From Candidatus Dadabacteria bacterium UBA2774 (GTDB lineage: Bacteria > Desulfobacterota_D > UBA1144 > Nemesobacterales > UBA2774): DNA of 25,211 nt. Position 1 is the stretch's first letter, and the number at the start of each line of letters is the position of its first letter. The notes below the pieces were generated by a model. It saw nothing but the letters and a program-made list of their open reading frames with translations. It searched no databases and was not told the DNA's origin. Shown here in pieces: positions 20,817 through 25,211 of this stretch. The stretch lies in contig DEIM01000121.1 in the NCBI GenBank assembly GCA_002352485.1, positions 6,012 through 31,222 on the forward strand. The letters run 5' to 3'. Both the position numbers and the translations under genes were made by a program.

Positions 20817-23800
20817 CTAATCTTGGCTATCCTTACTGCAGAACTCCCTAAGAAGCTCAAGGTTGGTCGAGACCAGCTTGTGCGGGCCCGGGAAGCGGGT
20901 TTCGGTGAAGATCTTAAGCGCCTCTGTATAGGCGTTTATGGCCTTCTCACAGTTCTCATCCTTATTCTCGACCTCGGCGAGCGTTGTGTAAGCGGCGCCG
21001 ATATTGTTCTGGGTCGAGGCGAACTGAATGGGGTATTTGTCCATGGTATAGATGATAAGAGCGGTCTCATAGGCATTGATCGCTTTTTTAGAGTTCTTAG
21101 CCCTGTCTTCCTTTTCGCCGAGCGTCCTGTACACGACGCCCAAGTTATTTTGTGTGGCCGCAAACTGAAGCGGCTGCTCTTTAATAGTCCTCACCTTGAG
21201 CGCTTCTTCGAATGCCCTCAGCGCATGGCGGCAGTTAACCTCTTTCTCCTCGACCTCGGCAAGTGTCCTGTAGGCGCTCCCCATGTTTGTCTGGGTCGAG
21301 CCGTACTGATCGGGGTAGCTGCTACGGCTGTATATTTTAAGGGCTTCCTTATAGGCGTTTATTGCGCGCTTGCAGTTCTTTCCTTTTTCCTCAGCTTCGG
21401 CAAGCGTTCTGTAGACAATGCCGATGTTGTTCTGGGTAGCCGCGTATTCGAGGGGAGACTCTTTTATGTCGAACACTCTCAGTACCTGCTCATAGGACTC
21501 TATGGCTCTCCTTAAGCTCTGGACCTGGTCCTCGGTCTCTGCAAGAGCCTTATACAGACCCCCTAGGCTGTTCTCTATCGATGCGAACTCTTGTGGGTGG
21601 TTGTCGTACCTGTAATGTTTAAGCGCTTCCTGATAAGCCTGGGCCGCGTTGTTTGTGTTTTGGGCAGTGGGTTCTTTGTGGAACAGCATTTCGCATGCGT
21701 TCCCCATGTTCTTTTGAATAAGCCCGTAATCAGCGGGGCTACTTTCTTCTGTATAAAACTTGAGCGCATTTCCGTAGGACTGCACCGCCAGCCTTAAAGT
21801 ATCTACCTCTCCGCTCTCGGAGGCTAAATCTCCATAGGCAATCCCGAGAAACTTTGACAGCTCCCCGTACTCCGAAGGGGCGTTTTCCTGAGTGTAGTAT
21901 TTAAGCGCCTCAGTGTAGGCGTCTACTGCTTTTTGCTGATACGCCATATTACCGTCAACCTGGGCGACTATCCCGTAAACTATGCCGATTTTCCTTTGAA
22001 CCGCACTATACTCTTTTAAGTATCGTCCCTCACCAAAAGCCTTAAGCGCCTCAGCGTAAGCCACAATAGCGTTTTGATATTCCTCCGGATTACCCGATAT
22101 CTCGGCTATTGTGCTGTACGTGCTGCCGATATTCATATATAAATTACCGTATGTCTCCGGATGTTCTTTGGGGTTAAATACGCTAAGAGCGCGTTTGTAA
22201 GCTTCCAAAGTTTTACGGTAGCTATTTATATCCCCTGAGTGATCGGCGAGCATCTTCATAGACTCGGCTATTTTTGTCTGAACCTTGCCGTACTTCTCGG
22301 GATAATCCTCAGGGCTGTAAACCTCAAGCGATTCCTCGTAGGACTTAACCGCTCTCCTGTAGTTATTCGCAGAGCCTGTTTCCTTGGCGACTTCTGTATA
22401 AAGGCCTCCGAGCCTGGACTTTATCCACCCGTACTGCTCGGGGGCCGTTTGAATAGTCTCAGTCAGCAGCGCTTTCGTATAATACTCAATTGCCTGATTC
22501 GAATCACTGAACTGGGGCTCTTCCATGACCGCGTCCACACCCGAGTCGCCCGAAGCCGCTGCGGCAAGAACTGCCTGTGGCATGGACTCTACCCTATCCT
22601 CATCTTGCTCGGGCTCTTGAGACTTAACTTCTTCTTGGGGTTCAATGACTTTCTCTGTTTCATTTACATCCTCAGATTCATCGACATCTTGGGACTTAAC
22701 TACTTGAAGTAGTGGTTTTTCCTCAAATGTATTAGTTACCTGCTCGGGCTCCTCGGTCCGCGCGGTCTTTTCAGGCTGTTTGTTATTAAGCCTGGTAATA
22801 GCCTCGTATGCCCGGACGACATTGTTCTGTATCTCCATATGGCGCTCGGGGTAATCCTCGGGGCTGAATATACGCAAAGCTTCGCGGCACGTGCCGATAG
22901 CTTTATTTAAAAGCTCCACACTTCTCTCTCGCTCTCCCATAAGTAAATATAAAGAGCTCAATTTCATATGGACCGAGCCGTATTCCATAGGATTAAGGGC
23001 TTCACTGAAAATACCAAGCGCATCGGTATAGGCATCTACAGCCTTCTCATACTCCCCCTCATCGGAGCTTTCACGGGCAGCATCTTCAAGGGTTTCTGCC
23101 CGGCGCATGTATACGTTTCCGATCTTAAGCTGCGCGCGGGAGTATTCCTCTCCGAGCTCAAGGGAATCATATAGATCCTGTGACTGCCGGTATACCGACA
23201 GAGCCTCTTCGAATTCACCATTTTCCAAGCTTTGGTCCGCAAGAATATTCTTTACAGACGCCTTATCGGCCAAAGTTTCTTTGTGCGCGTTTTCTATACC
23301 CAAGCTCTCATACACTTGAGCAGCTTCCCCATAGGCCAAAAGCGCCTTCTCTGCTGTAGCCGAGCTTGGATCTTTCTCAAGAAGCTCACGGTAATTATGA
23401 CCAAGATTCCTCTGGATAGAGGCATATTGTTCAGGAGCGTCTTCTTTAGTGCATATAGTTAATATTTCAAGGTACTCTGCTTCCGGACTCGTCTCGGTCT
23501 CTGCTTCTGCGTGTCTGTAATTACCCAGCATATCGTATATCCCCTCAAGTTTGTCATCTATACTGTGTGCAATATTCTGATCTTCCGCATTTTTAGAAAA
23601 TTCCCGTGCGTCTTTGTAGAACTGTATAGCAGTCTTGGAGTTATTTATCGTATCTTCAGTAAGTGCGAGCTTCTGATGAACCGAGCCAAGCTCAAGAGAT
23701 AATATAGCTCGCTCGGCTAAATCGTTTGAACCTTGATAGAGCTCAAGGGCGAGTCTGTAATTCGAAGCGCTCTCTATTAGGGCGCCGGACTCTTCAAGCG

Positions 23801-25211
23801 CTCCAGCCAGAGCTTTGTACGCGGCTCCAAGCTCGTTTATTAAAGCGTTATCCTGAGCAGATTGAGCGTCAGAATCGTAACCCCTTTGCGCCTCCGCATA
23901 CGAATCCACCCTCTTTTGGAGCCAATCGACATTTCCCTCGGTGGATGAGATTTCAGCAGATGCGTCGCCTATCATTTTATGGAGCAGGGCGTACTCCGCA
24001 GGATTATTTTCTAATGTAAACCGTGTGAGGGACTCAGCAGCAAAATCGATTGATTTTTTATATATCTCTGGATCCTTACAGTCCTGCGCTACTTCAAAGT
24101 AATGCCCGGCTATGGTTTTAGTAATATTGCCATAATCTTCCGGGTGCCTGCTAGCGTTGAAGTGTGAAAGTGAATCAGTGTAATACCTCGTAGCTGATTC
24201 AAGATTAGCCGCTCTATCGCTTTGCTCAGCCAGCTTCTCGTATATACCGGCTATTCGTCTGTTCAAATTAGCCGATTCTTCTGGGAATTCTTCAGCTACA
24301 TAAATATCCGAAACCTTCTCAAAGTGTTCGAGCGACGTGGCTAAATCGTCGGCCTCCAGCTGTTTTTCACCTAATTTTATGTATATGCCGGCAATCTCGA
24401 CCCTGGCTTGCATATTGGCCTGAGAGTAGTCTTCGGGCGTATAGAATTTGATTGAATCAATATAGGATTCTAATGCTTTGTTGAGATTATCCTCTTCTTC
24501 CCGGACTCTGGATAAAGACCTATAAACGCACCCGAGCCTGAAATTTATACAGGCCCGCTCACGCGAGTAGCTTTCCTCACCGTATATGCTGAGCGCTCTT
24601 TCATAAGACTCCAGGGCAAAGCTCAAATCTTCGGGTGCAGCCGCGCTTGAATCAGGCACGGTGCCGCCCCCGAGAGGTATCCCGAGATAGGAATCGCCGA
24701 GCTTCATCTGAAGTAGCGCATGCTCATAAGGCGAAACGTCCTCGGTGCAAATCTGAAGTATCTCTTGGTAGACTGAGCGGGCACCCTCGCCCCCGCCCGC
24801 GTCAAATTCGCTTAGGAATTTATATAGTCCTTTAATATCATCCGTAATTTGAGCGTACTCTTGTGAGCGCTCACTTTCAGTATAAAACTTGAGAGAGTCC
24901 CTGTAAGCCCCAAGAGCGTCTTTAATGCTGCAAAGATCGTTATTTGTGCGGCCGGTCTTTTCGAGCACCTGAGCAAACTCCCTTTTGTATTTGCCGTACT
25001 CTTCGGGGAATTCCTCAAAACTATAGACCTTAAGCGCTTCCGTGTAATGATCGAGCGCTCCCGCGCAGTCATCCAGCTCGCCCTTTGCGCCCGCGAGCAT
25101 AGCGTATACGCTGCCCATCCTTTTTCGGAGCTCTTTGTACTCCTCATAATACTCTTCACGCGTGAATACCCCAAGCGCCTTATTGTAAGAGTCTAGCTCA
25201 AGCAGGTAGTT
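20817..25211 (-). CDS. Very large TPR-repeat protein, cut by the window edge
   Basis: The frame is open to the right edge; the first 31 codons before the ATG at 25118 are in frame and read as more repeat (Y-N-K-A-L-G-V-F-T), so the true start lies outside and at least 1464 residues are coded. About 29 repeat units of the long TPR type are visible, each like A-L-x-x-Y-x-E-A-L-K-x-Y followed by P-x-x-Y-A-x-x-Q-x-N-x-G-x-x-Y-x-x-L-A. An acidic linker (22505-22785, E/Q/V-rich) splits an irregular N-terminal half from a C-terminal half of exact 47-residue units. No catalytic, CHAT, NB-ARC or kinase domain is seen in the visible part. Such solenoids bind proteins. The small exported gene downstream may be a partner. 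Confidence 0.88.
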   Translation of the reverse strand, partial: NYLLELDSYNKALGVFTREEYYEEYKELRKRMGSVYAMLAGAKGELDDCAGALDHYTEALKVYSFEEFPEEYGKYKREFAQVLEKTGRTNNDLCSIKDALGAYRDSLKFYTESERSQEYAQITDDIKGLYKFLSEFDAGGGEGARSVYQEILQICTEDVSPYEHALLQMKLGDSYLGIPLGGGTVPDSSAAAPEDLSFALESYERALSIYGEESYSRERACINFRLGCVYRSLSRVREEEDNLNKALESYIDSIKFYTPEDYSQANMQARVEIAGIYIKLGEKQLEADDLATSLEHFEKVSDIYVAEEFPEESANLNRRIAGIYEKLAEQSDRAANLESATRYYTDSLSHFNASRHPEDYGNITKTIAGHYFEVAQDCKDPEIYKKSIDFAAESLTRFTLENNPAEYALLHKMIGDASAEISSTEGNVDWLQKRVDSYAEAQRGYDSDAQSAQDNALINELGAAYKALAGALEESGALIESASNYRLALELYQGSNDLAERAILSLELGSVHQKLALTEDTINNSKTAIQFYKDAREFSKNAEDQNIAHSIDDKLEGIYDMLGNYRHAEAETETSPEAEYLEILTICTKEDAPEQYASIQRNLGHNYRELLEKDPSSATAEKALLAYGEAAQVYESLGIENAHKETLADKASVKNILADQSLENGEFEEALSVYRQSQDLYDSLELGEEYSRAQLKIGNVYMRRAETLEDAARESSDEGEYEKAVDAYTDALGIFSEALNPMEYGSVHMKLSSLYLLMGERERSVELLNKAIGTCREALRIFSPEDYPERHMEIQNNVVRAYEAITRLNNKQPEKTARTEEPEQVTNTFEEKPLLQVVKSQDVDESEDVNETEKVIEPQEEVKSQEPEQDEDRVESMPQAVLAAAASGDSGVDAVMEEPQFSDSNQAIEYYTKALLTETIQTAPEQYGWIKSRLGGLYTEVAKETGSANNYRRAVKSYEESLEVYSPEDYPEKYGKVQTKIAESMKMLADHSGDINSYRKTLEAYKRALSVFNPKEHPETYGNLYMNIGSTYSTIAEISGNPEEYQNAIVAYAEALKAFGEGRYLKEYSAVQRKIGIVYGIVAQVDGNMAYQQKAVDAYTEALKYYTQENAPSEYGELSKFLGIAYGDLASESGEVDTLRLAVQSYGNALKFYTEESSPADYGLIQKNMGNACEMLFHKEPTAQNTNNAAQAYQEALKHYRYDNHPQEFASIENSLGGLYKALAETEDQVQSLRRAIESYEQVLRVFDIKESPLEYAATQNNIGIVYRTLAEAEEKGKNCKRAINAYKEALKIYSRSSYPDQYGSTQTNMGSAYRTLAEVEEKEVNCRHALRAFEEALKVRTIKEQPLQFAATQNNLGVVYRTLGEKEDRAKNSKKAINAYETALIIYTMDKYPIQFASTQNNIGAAYTTLAEVENKDENCEKAINAYTEALKIFTETRFPGPHKLVSTNLELLREFCSKDSQD
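20862..22427 (-). repeat. Exact 141-bp periodic coding repeat in the TPR gene
   Basis: A Q-x-N-x-x-type codon block recurs at plus-strand positions 20862, 21003, 21144, 21285, 21426, 21567, 21708, 21849, 21990, 22131, 22272 and 22413, always 141 bp apart (47 codons). Base identity between units is moderate and strongest in the last four or five. The phase has no insertion or deletion across the twelve units. Confidence 0.8.

Noticed and set aside
20862..22427. CRISPR-like array suggested by regular spacing
   Set aside because: The period is 141 bp, in frame and protein-coding, with no identical short repeats or unique spacers.
20823..24835. Numerous plus-strand open frames opposite the TPR gene
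   Set aside because: They are antisense shadows created by the biased codon use and repeats of the TPR gene; their translations show mirrored repeats and no start signals.

Overview
The window looks like chromosomal DNA from a Gram-negative (diderm) bacterium of moderate GC. Signs of an outer membrane are two beta-barrel-like proteins ending in phenylalanine, an AsmA-family protein, a lipobox lipoprotein and several Sec signal peptides. Shine-Dalgarno sites (AGGAGG type) and sigma70-like promoters are recognisable. The lineage cannot be fixed by reading alone; a delta-proteobacterial or Desulfobacterota/Dadabacteria-like group is a weak guess from the gene mix. No tRNA, rRNA, CRISPR array, transposase, integrase or phage gene was seen, and no gene-free stretch exceeds 300 bases. 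Coding density is high.

Layout. 1-5.5 kb, minus strand: an envelope-stress-like block. It runs ECF sigma factor, zinc-finger anti-sigma factor with an extracytoplasmic TPR tail, PspA, and a membrane-anchored VWA protein. Then come a hairpin terminator, a multi-pass membrane protein and a secreted protein made of two copies of a four-cysteine domain. A nearly identical 15-base motif lies 30-36 bases upstream of both the sigma and pspA starts, suggesting the sigma factor controls itself and pspA. 5.7-11.6 kb, plus strand: an AsmA-family protein, a SRAP abasic-site protein, a periplasmic LolA-fold-like protein and class II fumarase. 11.6-13.3 kb: a small membrane protein and a DUF4336 protein on minus, divergent from a phasin-like protein on plus. 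The shared intergenic region carries two promoters and a two-fold-symmetric set of TGCA-rich boxes. 13.4-14.1 kb, plus: a promoter followed by a translationally coupled lipoprotein and type 1 copper cupredoxin. 14.1-18.6 kb, minus: two tandem paralogous DUF3943 outer-membrane proteins and a GT4-type glycosyltransferase. 18.8-20.1 kb, plus: hisS. 20.2 kb to the right edge, minus: a very large TPR protein, cut by the window end, followed by a small exported protein.

How they may work together. The clearest unit is the sigma/anti-sigma/PspA/VWA block, which fits surveillance of the cell envelope. The phasin-like gene and its operator-like upstream region suggest a carbon-storage granule locus. 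The most distinctive architecture is the TPR protein: its C-terminal half keeps an exact 141-bp (47-residue) period over twelve consecutive units. All functional statements are from sequence reading and family knowledge; no database search was run.
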